From positions 434,001-498,000 of the forward strand of contig CANMOV010000003.1 in the NCBI GenBank assembly GCA_947499565.1: a DNA stretch of 64,000 nt. The letters are read 5' to 3'. Origin of the DNA: an uncultured Croceitalea sp. (GTDB taxonomy: Bacteria; Bacteroidota; Bacteroidia; Flavobacteriales; Flavobacteriaceae). Position 1 is the first letter of the stretch; every line of letters begins with the position of its first letter. The position numbers and the translations under genes were made by a program. Below the pieces are notes generated by a model. It worked only from the letters and a program-made list of their open reading frames with translations, made no database searches and was not told where the DNA came from. This document shows, piece after piece, positions 37,393 to 46,493 of this stretch.

Positions 37393-37623
37393 ATGAGTGA
37401 TAATACGTACAACCCTATTAAAGTTGATTTAGAAAAAGACAAACGTTACGCATGGTGCACTTGCAGCCATAGCACAAATCAGCCATTTTGCGATGGTTCA
37501 CATCGGGCACATAATGCCACACCCTCATTAGGTTTTGAAGTAACCGAAAACAAGGAAGCTTATCTATGTACTTGTAAAAAAACCAGCAATCCGCCTTACT
37601 GCGACGGAACTCACAATAAGTAA
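37393..37623 (+). CDS. CDGSH iron-sulfur domain protein (two CDGSH motifs)
   Basis: A 76-aa protein with two CDGSH-type clusters. The first is CTCSHSTNQPFCDGSH, the second CTCKKTSNPPYCDGTH. Each binds a [2Fe-2S] with 3 Cys and 1 His. The full length is the two repeats plus short ends. Bacterial CDGSH proteins act in iron-sulfur or electron transfer. A weak hairpin AGCTGT-ATA-ACAGCT follows at 37648-37662. Confidence 0.92.
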   Translation: MSDNTYNPIKVDLEKDKRYAWCTCSHSTNQPFCDGSHRAHNATPSLGFEVTENKEAYLCTCKKTSNPPYCDGTHNK

Positions 37624-37665
37624 AAGAGGGCTTTAATTCCTTTAGTTAGCTGTATAACAGCTTCT

Positions 37666-37712
37666 TATATTTGTTAAGGGTTTGTTAATTTCGTTTTTTT
37701 GCATTACTTTAG
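37666..37712 (+). promoter_or_regulatory. Candidate promoters for the 58-aa peptide gene
   Basis: An exact -7 box TATATTTG is at 37666-37673. A second candidate is TACTTTAG at 37705-37712, preceded 20 bases upstream by TTTG (37681-37684). Both fit the Bacteroidota consensus TTTG-N19-21-TAnnTTTG and would give leaders of about 20-60 bases. Short AT-rich motifs occur by chance, so this is moderate support only. Confidence 0.4.
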
Positions 37713-37735
37713 TTAACTAACTTAATTAGTATTGC

Positions 37736-37912
37736 ATGAAAACCTCTGAAAAATTGTTGCCAGCTAGAATAGTAATTTGGTCTGCAGTTATAGGTTTTAT
37801 GGTTATTGGCTATACCGTTTACACGCAATACGCTACTGAAATTAGTCAGGAGGTGACCAATGCAATTGTAGAGGCATTGCCCGACCTAGATAATGCTGTT
37901 GCTAAGCTTTAG
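37736..37912 (+). CDS. Small single-pass membrane protein (58 aa)
   Basis: An ATG frame beginning MKTSEKLLPARIVIWSAVIG encodes one hydrophobic helix (IVIWSAVIGFMVIGYTVY) after a basic N-terminus, then an acidic, helical tail (EVTNAIVEALPDLDNAVAKL). That gives an N-in/C-out tail with amphipathic character. No family is recognised. The upstream promoter-like boxes and a downstream terminator-like hairpin support a real gene. Confidence 0.55.
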   Translation: MKTSEKLLPARIVIWSAVIGFMVIGYTVYTQYATEISQEVTNAIVEALPDLDNAVAKL

Positions 37913-37951
37913 AATTTTTAATTTCTCCTTCTTTGTATTTACTAAAATCAG

Positions 37952-38005
37952 AAAAGTCCTAGCTATCACTATGACTTTTTAACCACTTCCACTGTCCCTC
38001 CTGGG
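37952..38005 (-). pseudogene. Decayed copy of the tRNA-Met 3' end and its terminator
   Basis: These 54 bases align without gaps to 63721-63774 with 43 identical positions (about 80%). The matched part covers the terminator stem (AAAAGTCCTAG paired with CTATGACTTTT), the spacer AACCACTT and the acceptor/T-arm remnant TGTCCCTCCTGGG, corresponding to TGGTCCCACCTGGG in the intact tRNA. The rest of the tRNA is missing. The plus-strand reading of the hairpin may also end the 58-aa gene. See the finding on island borders. Confidence 0.6.
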
Positions 38006-38085
38006 ATTAAGTTTTTATTTCATGTCTTTAATTATCAAATATTTAAAAATAAATAAAACTCGTTTAACAAAATAGTCTAAATCAT

Positions 38086-38113
38086 AAAAAGCGCAGGAAA
38101 AGAACTCCTGCGC
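38086..38113 (-). terminator. Intrinsic terminator of the sugar catabolic operon
   Basis: On the minus strand GCGCAGGA pairs with TCCTGCGC across a 7-base loop and is followed by TTTTT. It lies 45 bases past the last gene of the operon. Confidence 0.85.
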
Positions 38114-38157
38114 CTAATGAACTAAACTAACTTAAAATAACTATTGTTTAAATTTTT

Positions 38158-41100
38158 CTATAGCCTTGTCTTAACTAATTGTGGATAATCATTATTCTTT
38201 ACTACCAGAATATAATTTGAGTTCTTAATTTTAATCGAAGCAAAGTCCTTTACATCACCTCTAATAAATAACCCGCTATTTATATTAGATGCCGCAGCAA
38301 AATTCCCCTTACCATCTCCTCTTAAATATGTTCCAATGCTAGAATCATTCCGTGGCGTTTCTATTTCAGATGAATATAAATTCCCTCCTAAGAGCATATC
38401 TTCTTTTCCGTCATTATCAAAATCATCTACAATAATTTTATTTACAGCAGAAAACTGTGCTTCTTTATTTAGTTCCTTGATAGTAAATTTTCCATTTCCC
38501 AGATTTTCAATATAGCTAGTAGCAAATGTAGTAGCACTATAATGAATTGCAGCCTTATCTAATTTCTCGGTTCCATACACCTCTGTCACTTCAGCTACAG
38601 CAAATGAATTATAGTCTTCGAATTTCTGCTTTAAAGAAGGTATTTGCTGTGAAGAACACGATTTGCCTCTAACAGGAAATAGTTTTCCAAAATTGTAGTA
38701 ACTAAGTACAATGTCTTTCCTCCCATTATTATCGAAATCATCTGCAAATACTTCAAAAGGTTCTTCTTTTGTCGCTTTATACTTATAATTAAGTCCTAGG
38801 TTCCCCACAACATAATCCATATCCCCATCATTGTCAAAATCATTTTGTGAAATGCTAAACCACCATCCATTAGTGCTTGTAAGGCCTGTATCTGTTGTTT
38901 TATTTTGAAATTTACCGTTTGCATTGCTGTAAAATAAAATAGGAGTCCATTCCCCAACAAGAATTAAATCTAAAGAACCGTTCCCATCAAAATCTGTCCA
39001 ATTAGCATCCGTAATCATCCCAATGTTTTCAAAATCAGGGGCAACTTGTTTAGTTACATCTTTAAAAATCCCATGATCATTATTTAAGATATAACTTTTT
39101 GTTGGCCATGGATATTGGCCTGCTGTTATCCTTCCACCAACAAATAAATCCAAGTCTCCATCTGCATCATAATCCCCTGCCTTAACTCTAGAGCCGCTTG
39201 TTTGAATTTCAGGTAAAATAGAAACTCCTTTTGTGAATTTCCCTTTGCCATCGTTCAAATAAATGCGATCTTGAAAGTAGTCTACATACTCGCTTTTTTC
39301 ATTACCTCCGCTAACAACATATAAATCATTATCCCCATCTAAATCCAAATCAAAAAACAACGCATGCATATCTTCATGAACCTTGTCCGCTTCCCATAAT
39401 TCTGCATTTGTGCCTTTAAATAATCCATCTTCTGTCTGAATGTATAGAACCCCTGCTTGGTTATGTGCCCCGCCTAAATAAATATCCTCTAAACCATCTC
39501 CATTTACATCTGCAGTTGCTAGGCCAGCGCCTAACATCGATGTTTGATGTGGAAGCAAAGGTTCTAATTTATAATCGTCATAATCGTTTTCTATATGCCT
39601 AAAATCTACTCCAATGGAATCCAATGAAGTATTCTCAAATAAGAATTCATCCCTAGTAAAATCTTGTTCATTTATTATCGCCTCCTTAAAATCGATAGTT
39701 ATTGTTTTATTAGCCTCTGCATTCTTAATTTTTGATACATACCCATTAGGCCATACTACCTTAACTAAGGAGTTTAAACTATTGCCTAATCCAAAATGTA
39801 ATTCTGGCGAAATAGAAGATTGAAATCCTCTTGTTAGTGTTACTTCATTTATTTGAGTAGTATTAGAAGTAGTCACATACACTTTAGCTCCAATTCCATT
39901 TATATTAGCACTAGGGCCTTTAAGTTTAACTTTTAAATAATTATTGTTTCTTAAGTTATTGTTTTGGTAAACAGAGGCTTTTTGGTCTATGTTATTAATT
40001 ACAAAATCTAAATCGCCATCATTATCTAAATCTGCATATGTAGCTCCATTGGAAAACGTTTTTTCTTCCCATCCCCATTCAGAAGTCATGTTCTTAAAAG
40101 TATAATCTTTGTTGTTTTTATATACATAATTAGCTACTTTTTCAGACGGTATTTTTTGAATTTCTTCAGCGGATAATTTTACTCCTCCAAAATGATTTCT
40201 TGATTTAAGATCTAAGAAATAATCTCTATTATTAATATCTCTTCTTGTTCCGTTTGAGACTGTGATATCTTTCCAACCATCATTGTCTAAATCTGCAAAA
40301 AGAATAGACCAGCTCCAATCTGTAGTAGAAATGCCTGCCAATTTAGAAACCTCACTAAATACTGGGTTTCCATTAGAGTCGACCCCTCTATTTAGCTGGA
40401 GGCTATTTTGCATATATTGATAGTTTAATCCAGCTTTGACCATATTAGTAAACCCAATTGGGTTCATACTAGCCATATTGGCTTTAGAACGTCTATTGTC
40501 TTCTGGCGTCATATCAACCTGAGCAAGGTCTATTAGTAAATCATTGTTATAATCTGCAATATCTGCTCCCATTCCATATTGAGAGGTATGGTTAACTGCT
40601 GTTTTAGCCACTTCACTAAATGTTCCGTTTTGATTGTTTATGTATAAGTAATCTGCAGAGTCAAAATCATTCGAAACGTATATATCCTGCCATCCATCAT
40701 TGTTAAAATCCCCTGCTGTAGCGCTTAAGGAAAGTCCAAAATTTAATATGCCCGATTCTATAGTTACATCCGTAAAAGTTCCATCTCCATTATTTCTATA
40801 AAGAATATCAGACTCTTCGATTTTTGGATTTTTTGCTTTCGAATAATATAGTTTTACCGGACTTTTAAAAGGAGTTGGAGGATAATTTGCAAGATATAAA
40901 TCTAAGTCTCCATCTTTATCGTAATCAAAAAAAGTACCCTGGGTAGTGTGTCCATTGTTATCAATTTTATATGATGATGCACTTTCGGTAAAACTGCCAT
41001 CTCCATTATTTACATACAGCATGTTATTTCTATTATTTCCTTTGCCAGAAACACTTACATAAATATCTAAGAAGCCATCATTATTTATATCTACCATAGT

Positions 41101-41439
41101 AGATCCAGTATACCATCTGTCATCACCTTCTATTCTGGCTTCCTTAGTAATATCTTCAAATTTTAAATTTCCCTTATTTAAATACAGGGAATTGCTTTTC
41201 ATGTTTGCTGTAAAAAACAAATCAATTAACCCATCATTATTTATATCTCCAGCGGATACCCCTCCGCCCATATACATGTATGGGTAGTTGAAGTAATTTA
41301 GACTATCAGTCTCAACAATGTCATTAGAAAAAACAATGCCTGTCTCTTCAGATTGAAGCAGGCTAAACTGTTTTTCTTGTTTTTTTTGACAAGAAAAAAA
41401 TAGCACTAATACAACAATAAATAAGTGTATTCTTTTCAT
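38158..41439 (-). CDS. VCBS/FG-GAP repeat lipoprotein with ASPIC/UnbV domain (CRTAC1 family)
   Basis: A 1093-aa secreted protein. A lipoprotein signal (LVLFFSC, Cys 17) is followed by many FG-GAP/VCBS units of the form D-x-(N/D)-x-D-G-x-x-D (e.g. DINNDGLIDLFF, DYDKDGDLDLYL), an ASPIC/UnbV domain at about 520-590 (VVWPNGYVSKIK, ITIDF), and a second run of repeats to the end. Each unit binds Ca2+ in a beta-propeller. Such proteins are frequent partners of SusCD loci; their role in glycan binding is inferred. It lies 75 bases downstream of susD. Confidence 0.88.
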   Translation of the reverse strand: MKRIHLFIVVLVLFFSCQKKQEKQFSLLQSEETGIVFSNDIVETDSLNYFNYPYMYMGGGVSAGDINNDGLIDLFFTANMKSNSLYLNKGNLKFEDITKEARIEGDDRWYTGSTMVDINNDGFLDIYVSVSGKGNNRNNMLYVNNGDGSFTESASSYKIDNNGHTTQGTFFDYDKDGDLDLYLANYPPTPFKSPVKLYYSKAKNPKIEESDILYRNNGDGTFTDVTIESGILNFGLSLSATAGDFNNDGWQDIYVSNDFDSADYLYINNQNGTFSEVAKTAVNHTSQYGMGADIADYNNDLLIDLAQVDMTPEDNRRSKANMASMNPIGFTNMVKAGLNYQYMQNSLQLNRGVDSNGNPVFSEVSKLAGISTTDWSWSILFADLDNDGWKDITVSNGTRRDINNRDYFLDLKSRNHFGGVKLSAEEIQKIPSEKVANYVYKNNKDYTFKNMTSEWGWEEKTFSNGATYADLDNDGDLDFVINNIDQKASVYQNNNLRNNNYLKVKLKGPSANINGIGAKVYVTTSNTTQINEVTLTRGFQSSISPELHFGLGNSLNSLVKVVWPNGYVSKIKNAEANKTITIDFKEAIINEQDFTRDEFLFENTSLDSIGVDFRHIENDYDDYKLEPLLPHQTSMLGAGLATADVNGDGLEDIYLGGAHNQAGVLYIQTEDGLFKGTNAELWEADKVHEDMHALFFDLDLDGDNDLYVVSGGNEKSEYVDYFQDRIYLNDGKGKFTKGVSILPEIQTSGSRVKAGDYDADGDLDLFVGGRITAGQYPWPTKSYILNNDHGIFKDVTKQVAPDFENIGMITDANWTDFDGNGSLDLILVGEWTPILFYSNANGKFQNKTTDTGLTSTNGWWFSISQNDFDNDGDMDYVVGNLGLNYKYKATKEEPFEVFADDFDNNGRKDIVLSYYNFGKLFPVRGKSCSSQQIPSLKQKFEDYNSFAVAEVTEVYGTEKLDKAAIHYSATTFATSYIENLGNGKFTIKELNKEAQFSAVNKIIVDDFDNDGKEDMLLGGNLYSSEIETPRNDSSIGTYLRGDGKGNFAAASNINSGLFIRGDVKDFASIKIKNSNYILVVKNNDYPQLVKTRL

Positions 41440-41514
41440 TTATATATTTTAAAATAAAAATAAGGGTCTTGAAGAAATCTAAACCAAGACCCCTATTCCT
41501 AATTACGCTACTAA

Positions 41515-43071
41515 TTAGTATCCTGGGTTTTGTTCAAGGTTAGGATTAGCGCTTAACTGCGAACTTGGTATTGGATATATCTGACGATTAACAGGCATAT
41601 CTAAACCATAATTGTCCATTATAAACTTTGAAGCTTCGCCACTTCTTCTAATAACTCCCCAAAGAGAGAATTCACCAGCTAGCTCAAGTCTATATTCTTG
41701 TAATAGGGCATCCATTGTTACCGTTTTAGCAGGAGCAGCACCGCCCCAAGCTCTATTTCTTACTCGATCAAAAGCAGCTTGTGCCTTAGCAGTTTGCCCA
41801 TCTTTTAAAGCAGCCTCTGCCAAGCTCAATAGTGCTCCACCGTAGCGCATCCAAATATGTCCTTGACCACCAAAAAGAATAGTTCTTCCCCATCCTTCTA
41901 TCTCTGGGTCTCTCCAAGATTTAACAGCCCAGTATCCAGATCTAGTTTCTGGAGAACCACCGGTCCACGGTTCTGCTACTGTGCCAACAGTATTTATATC
42001 TATACCATCATACATGTTAATGTCAATTAACGGGTCTGGATGTTCCTCTCCAGGTGCTATAACAGTTGCTTCTCTTCTGGTATCTCCCGGTTCAAAAGCA
42101 TCATATAGTTCTTTTGATGGGATACCAGTAAATCCTCCACCACCTGTAATATCTGTTGGCATAGCAAATAACTGTAGGATATTAACCTCATCATTTCTAT
42201 TCCAGCTTAGATCTCCATTTGCAGCCCATTGAATTTCAAAAATAGATTCTTTACCATTTGGATTAGCTAGTGCATGAATGTCAAGAAAATTATCCTCTAA
42301 ACCTAGAACAGGGCTGCCCTCTAGAGCTTCAAAGGCTGTAACTGCAGCACCATATTCTCCTAACCACATATGTGCATTTCCTAAAACGGTATACGCCGTT
42401 GCTCTGCTTACCCTTCCTTTTTCAGTATCATAGGTCCAAGGAAGCAAACTTACTGCTTCGGTGGCATCTGTTACTATCTGCTGGAAAACTAATTCTTGAG
42501 GGTCTTTTGCTTTAAAAGGATCTTCATCAGTAGTTAATACTAATGGAACATCTCCATAAACCTCAACTAAGTATTGGTAAGAAATACATCTTAATACTAA
42601 TACTTCTCCAATTAACCTATTGCCTAAATCTACACTAATATCTTCATTTTCAACAGCGATTCGCAAATTCTCGAGCACAATATTTGCTCTGCCAATTTGC
42701 CTATAATGGTTAGGCCATATCTTGGTGGACACATCATTAGAGGACGGGTCGGGGTTAAAATTTAAATATGAACTAGTTTCTGGGTTTTCATTATTCAAAA
42801 AATCTAATCCCGTACTATTAGCCCATCTATGAATTCCTTTTACATTATATTCATTAGGCAACCCTGGATCTCCTTGGGAGTCGTTCTGAAAACTATCATA
42901 TACCCCAGTTACAGCAGCCAGTGCTGTTTCATCAGAACCAAAAACAACTTCACTAGTTAAATCCTGGTTATTTGTATCAATTAGAAAATCCTCAGAGCAA
43001 CTCACCATTACAGTAAGCAATAGGCCACTAAAAATTCCTATTTTTTTAATTCTGTTTCTTTTTATATTCAT
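41515..43071 (-). CDS. SusD/RagB-family nutrient-binding lipoprotein
   Basis: A 518-aa surface lipoprotein. The signal ends at VMVSCSED (Cys 25), the N-terminal TPR-like helices follow, and the family ending QIYPIPSSQLSANPNLEQNPGY is exact. SusD proteins cap the SusC barrel and bind the glycan. It follows susC by 11 bases. Confidence 0.95.
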   Translation of the reverse strand: MNIKRNRIKKIGIFSGLLLTVMVSCSEDFLIDTNNQDLTSEVVFGSDETALAAVTGVYDSFQNDSQGDPGLPNEYNVKGIHRWANSTGLDFLNNENPETSSYLNFNPDPSSNDVSTKIWPNHYRQIGRANIVLENLRIAVENEDISVDLGNRLIGEVLVLRCISYQYLVEVYGDVPLVLTTDEDPFKAKDPQELVFQQIVTDATEAVSLLPWTYDTEKGRVSRATAYTVLGNAHMWLGEYGAAVTAFEALEGSPVLGLEDNFLDIHALANPNGKESIFEIQWAANGDLSWNRNDEVNILQLFAMPTDITGGGGFTGIPSKELYDAFEPGDTRREATVIAPGEEHPDPLIDINMYDGIDINTVGTVAEPWTGGSPETRSGYWAVKSWRDPEIEGWGRTILFGGQGHIWMRYGGALLSLAEAALKDGQTAKAQAAFDRVRNRAWGGAAPAKTVTMDALLQEYRLELAGEFSLWGVIRRSGEASKFIMDNYGLDMPVNRQIYPIPSSQLSANPNLEQNPGY

Positions 43072-43082
43072 AACGATTAATT

Positions 43083-46000
43083 TTAAAATTTTAAATTAAG
43101 TCCTAAAGTAAATGTTCTAGATAGTGGATATGCACCAGCATCTATACCTCTAGTAGTAACACTACTATTACCATTAATATCAGTGTTTTGCCCTATCTCT
43201 GGATCAGACCCAGAATAGTTAGTTATTGTAAATACATTTTGAGCACTTGTGTAGATTCTTAAGCTGCTTAATCCAAGTTTTTCAACAGTGTTTGTTGGTA
43301 AACTATATCCCAAATTAAGATTTCGTAATCTGAAGTAAGTACCATCTTCTACAAAGTAACTTGATGCTCTATTATTTTGAATATTACCGTCGTCTATTAG
43401 TGCTCTAGCATATTCGTTAGTAGAACCTTCTCCATTCCAACGGTTATTAAAATACTCAGTACTTACATTAGAAAATGAAGCAGAATTCCCATAACCTGAA
43501 GCACTCTCTAGTTCACGTTTTACAAGGTTTAATATTTCACCTCCAAATGAGCCATAAAAATTAAGCCCAAGATCAAAGTTTTTATAGGAAAAATTTAAAT
43601 TTAGACTGCCAAAAAAATCAGGAACAGGGCTACCAATAGTTGTTCTATCTTCTCCATTTATAACACCATCGTTATTTAAGTCTTTAAACCTACGGTCTCC
43701 AGGTGATGTGCCTACACCTTGTGTTGGAGCAGCATCTATTTCTCCTTGATTCTGGAAAATACCATCTGCGACAAAGCCATAGAAAGCGCCTACTTGACCT
43801 CCTTCTTGTGATCTGGTAATATCAAACCAGAAACCATCTTCATTAAAACTATCTAAAAACGTATTGCTAAATACTACCTCATTTGATAAGTTATCAATTT
43901 CAGTAATTTCATTGTCTATGAAAGTAATATTTGCATTAATATCAAATGTAAAATCACCATCACTTTTTCTATGCCCTATTAAAAATTCGAGCCCTTTATT
44001 TACTACAGTTCCGCCATTTTGAGGTTGTGTAGTAAAACCTGTTTGGGCTGGCACTGTTTGCTGGAATAGGAAATTTCCTGATTCTCTATTAAAATAATCT
44101 GCTGCAAAATAGATTTTACCGTCTAACAATTCACCTTCTAAACCAATGTTAGTTTGTGTTTGAGTCTCCCAACTTAAATCACCATTTGCCAGAACAAGAG
44201 GAGCTAGGCCCAATTGACTGTTAGTAGTTCCATCGAAACTAAAATTAGTGTCATTTCTACCTGCTTGACCCGTAAAAAAGGAAAGGAATCCAAAAGGTTG
44301 AATACCATCAAAATTTCCTGTTTCACCCCAACTTGCTCTAAACTTTAAGATGTTAAAAGCACTATCTTCCATAAAGCTCTCTTCATCAATATTCCATCCT
44401 GCAGCGAAAGAAGGAAAAACACCCCATAAATTCTGTGGACTAAATACATTACCCACACCATCTCTTCTTACGGTACCGGTTAGATAATATTTACTATTAA
44501 AACTATAGTTTAGTCTAGCAAATGTACTTGCAAGTGTTCTTCTGTCTGAAAAGCCAAAAGCATTTTGTATCTCATCTGCGGCTGAAATACTTCTTATATC
44601 ATTGTTTAAGAAACCTACACCTGTAGCACCTGTAAATTTGCGATACCTTCTTTGTGCCGAAACTCCGGCCAAAACATCAATAGTATGTTTCTCATTAATT
44701 GTTTTCTTATACTTTAGAAGATACTCAGCCAACCATTCATTACTTGTAGATTGATTAGTGTTGTATACAGCATTAGGTCTTACATCAACATTGCCACTGC
44801 TACGATAGTATTCTGGTTGAAAAAGTTCGCTAGCAAAATTGTCTACTCTACCACCAACTTTTAATTGTGTAGAAAGGCCTCCATAAATATCCCATTCAGC
44901 ATCAATATTTGCTAAAAGCGTATTTGTTACATTATCTGGGTCGTTTTCTAAAGCTCTAGCTACCCAGTTTCTACCATCACGGAAGGCTTCTCCAGTCACA
45001 TCTGGGACTGCGCCAAAATTACCATTTGCATCAACAGGAAGATCTGTAGGGTTTGTTCCTCCGTTCAGATTAGCCTCACCAGCTGGTGCTAAATGCGGTA
45101 TTGTAGAGAACAAGTTTAATAAAGCGCCACGGCCAGTGCCTAATGGCTGAAAACTTTGAGATGTTATATATTTAATATTACTTTTTAAACGGACTTTATC
45201 CGTAATATCAAAACCGGCATTAAATCCTAAATCATACCTTTTATACTTAGATCCAAGAAGCGTGCCTTCTTCATCAAATATACCAGCAGTAAAAGCAAAT
45301 CTAGATTTTTCTCCACCTCCTCGTACATTCAAGGTTGTACTTTTAGTAACAGCTGAACTGAAAATTTCATCCTGCCAATCTATATTTCTTAAAGAACTTG
45401 GATTACTCCAACCAACATAAGGTATTGCCGCACCAGTTACATTAGCATCTGCACTCGAACTAAGCTCAGTAGCAAATCCTGCAAATTGGTTTACATCCAA
45501 GACATCGACTCTTTTTGGCTGAGAACGGAAACCAACAAAAGAATTTAACTCTACTTGAACTCTACCTGTGGTTCCTTGCTTTGTTTGAATGATTACAACA
45601 CCGTTACTTGCACGAACTCCATATAATGCGGTTGCTGATGCATCTTTTAATACAGATATCGACTCTATTGAATTTGGGTTAATAAAATTAATATTACGCG
45701 TTGGAAAACCATCTACAATGTAAAGTGGGGTTGTGCTCCCAAAAGAACCTACACCGCGAATATTTACGCTTACGGAAGCACCAGGTGCGCCAGAGTTAGA
45801 AGTAATCTGGACTCCAGCAGTTTTACCTTGTAGAGCTTGATCTACTGTTGTAGCCGGAAAAGTGTTCAGCTCATCGGAGCTAATAACTGCAACAGCCCCT
45901 GTTAAGTCTTTCTTTCTTGAAGTACCATACGCAACTACAATAACTTCATCTAAAGATTCTGCATCCTCATTTAAAGTAATATTTAACAGGGTGTTATTTC

Positions 46001-46337
46001 CAACTGAAATCTCTTTCTGTTCAAAACCTATAGAACTAAAGACCAAAACCGCATTTGCGCTTGAAACCGTTATAGCGTAATTTCCATCAAAGTCTGCAGC
46101 AACACCATTGGTTGTTCCCTTTTCGATCACCGATGCTCCAGGTATAGGTTGTCCGTCTGCATCTGTTATAGTTCCTGTTATTGATTGTTGAATTTCAATT
46201 ACATTGCCCTCATCAAAACTTGAATTGGCTTGTAATGATAACGAGGAAATTATTAATACTAAAAAAGTAATTCTCGTTAATAATTTAATAGATAATGATA
46301 TAGGCTTTAGCGACCTACATCTTTTGTCGTTTTTCAT
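43083..46337 (-). CDS. SusC/RagA-family TonB-linked outer-membrane transporter
   Basis: A 1084-aa outer-membrane protein. A signal peptide is followed by a carboxypeptidase-D-like domain (about 55-135, SITGTITDADGQPIPGASV), the TonB box region (ESLDEVIVVAYGT), the plug (LQGKTAGVQITSNSGAPG then VNIRGVGSFG) and the 22-strand barrel ending FTLGLNLKF. It imports oligosaccharides using TonB energy. The 156-base leader carries a hairpin and a candidate antisense RNA. Confidence 0.97.
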   Translation of the reverse strand: MKNDKRCRSLKPISLSIKLLTRITFLVLIISSLSLQANSSFDEGNVIEIQQSITGTITDADGQPIPGASVIEKGTTNGVAADFDGNYAITVSSANAVLVFSSIGFEQKEISVGNNTLLNITLNEDAESLDEVIVVAYGTSRKKDLTGAVAVISSDELNTFPATTVDQALQGKTAGVQITSNSGAPGASVSVNIRGVGSFGSTTPLYIVDGFPTRNINFINPNSIESISVLKDASATALYGVRASNGVVIIQTKQGTTGRVQVELNSFVGFRSQPKRVDVLDVNQFAGFATELSSSADANVTGAAIPYVGWSNPSSLRNIDWQDEIFSSAVTKSTTLNVRGGGEKSRFAFTAGIFDEEGTLLGSKYKRYDLGFNAGFDITDKVRLKSNIKYITSQSFQPLGTGRGALLNLFSTIPHLAPAGEANLNGGTNPTDLPVDANGNFGAVPDVTGEAFRDGRNWVARALENDPDNVTNTLLANIDAEWDIYGGLSTQLKVGGRVDNFASELFQPEYYRSSGNVDVRPNAVYNTNQSTSNEWLAEYLLKYKKTINEKHTIDVLAGVSAQRRYRKFTGATGVGFLNNDIRSISAADEIQNAFGFSDRRTLASTFARLNYSFNSKYYLTGTVRRDGVGNVFSPQNLWGVFPSFAAGWNIDEESFMEDSAFNILKFRASWGETGNFDGIQPFGFLSFFTGQAGRNDTNFSFDGTTNSQLGLAPLVLANGDLSWETQTQTNIGLEGELLDGKIYFAADYFNRESGNFLFQQTVPAQTGFTTQPQNGGTVVNKGLEFLIGHRKSDGDFTFDINANITFIDNEITEIDNLSNEVVFSNTFLDSFNEDGFWFDITRSQEGGQVGAFYGFVADGIFQNQGEIDAAPTQGVGTSPGDRRFKDLNNDGVINGEDRTTIGSPVPDFFGSLNLNFSYKNFDLGLNFYGSFGGEILNLVKRELESASGYGNSASFSNVSTEYFNNRWNGEGSTNEYARALIDDGNIQNNRASSYFVEDGTYFRLRNLNLGYSLPTNTVEKLGLSSLRIYTSAQNVFTITNYSGSDPEIGQNTDINGNSSVTTRGIDAGAYPLSRTFTLGLNLKF

Positions 46338-46344
46338 ATATTTG

Positions 46345-46423
46345 AAATGTTTATAGTTAGCTAATCTTTTAGTTGATTATTTGTAATCGGGGAGTGTTAC
46401 AGCACTCCTCGATTTTTCTTTTT
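46345..46423 (+). ncRNA. Candidate antisense small RNA in the susC leader
   Basis: On the plus strand, opposite to all flanking genes, an exact -7 box TATATTTG (46337-46344) is followed after about 40 bases by a strong hairpin and T tract at 46386-46423. That would give a transcript of about 75 bases, fully antisense to the susC 5' leader. No clear -33 TTTG sits at the right distance. Antisense RNAs of this position are known for some Bacteroides loci (DonS). Confidence 0.4.
46386..46423 (+). terminator. Plus-strand intrinsic terminator in the susC leader
   Basis: ATCGGGGAGTG pairs with CACTCCTCGAT (one wobble, 11 pairs) across loop TTACAG and is followed by TTTTCTTTTT on the plus strand. 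On the minus strand no T tract follows, so it would not be a normal terminator for the operon. Confidence 0.7.
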
Positions 46424-46493
46424 AAATAACCTTCAATTTATCTTAATCATTTATGTCATACGCGTTCTTTTAATTGTTACTTATTTTAGTTTG

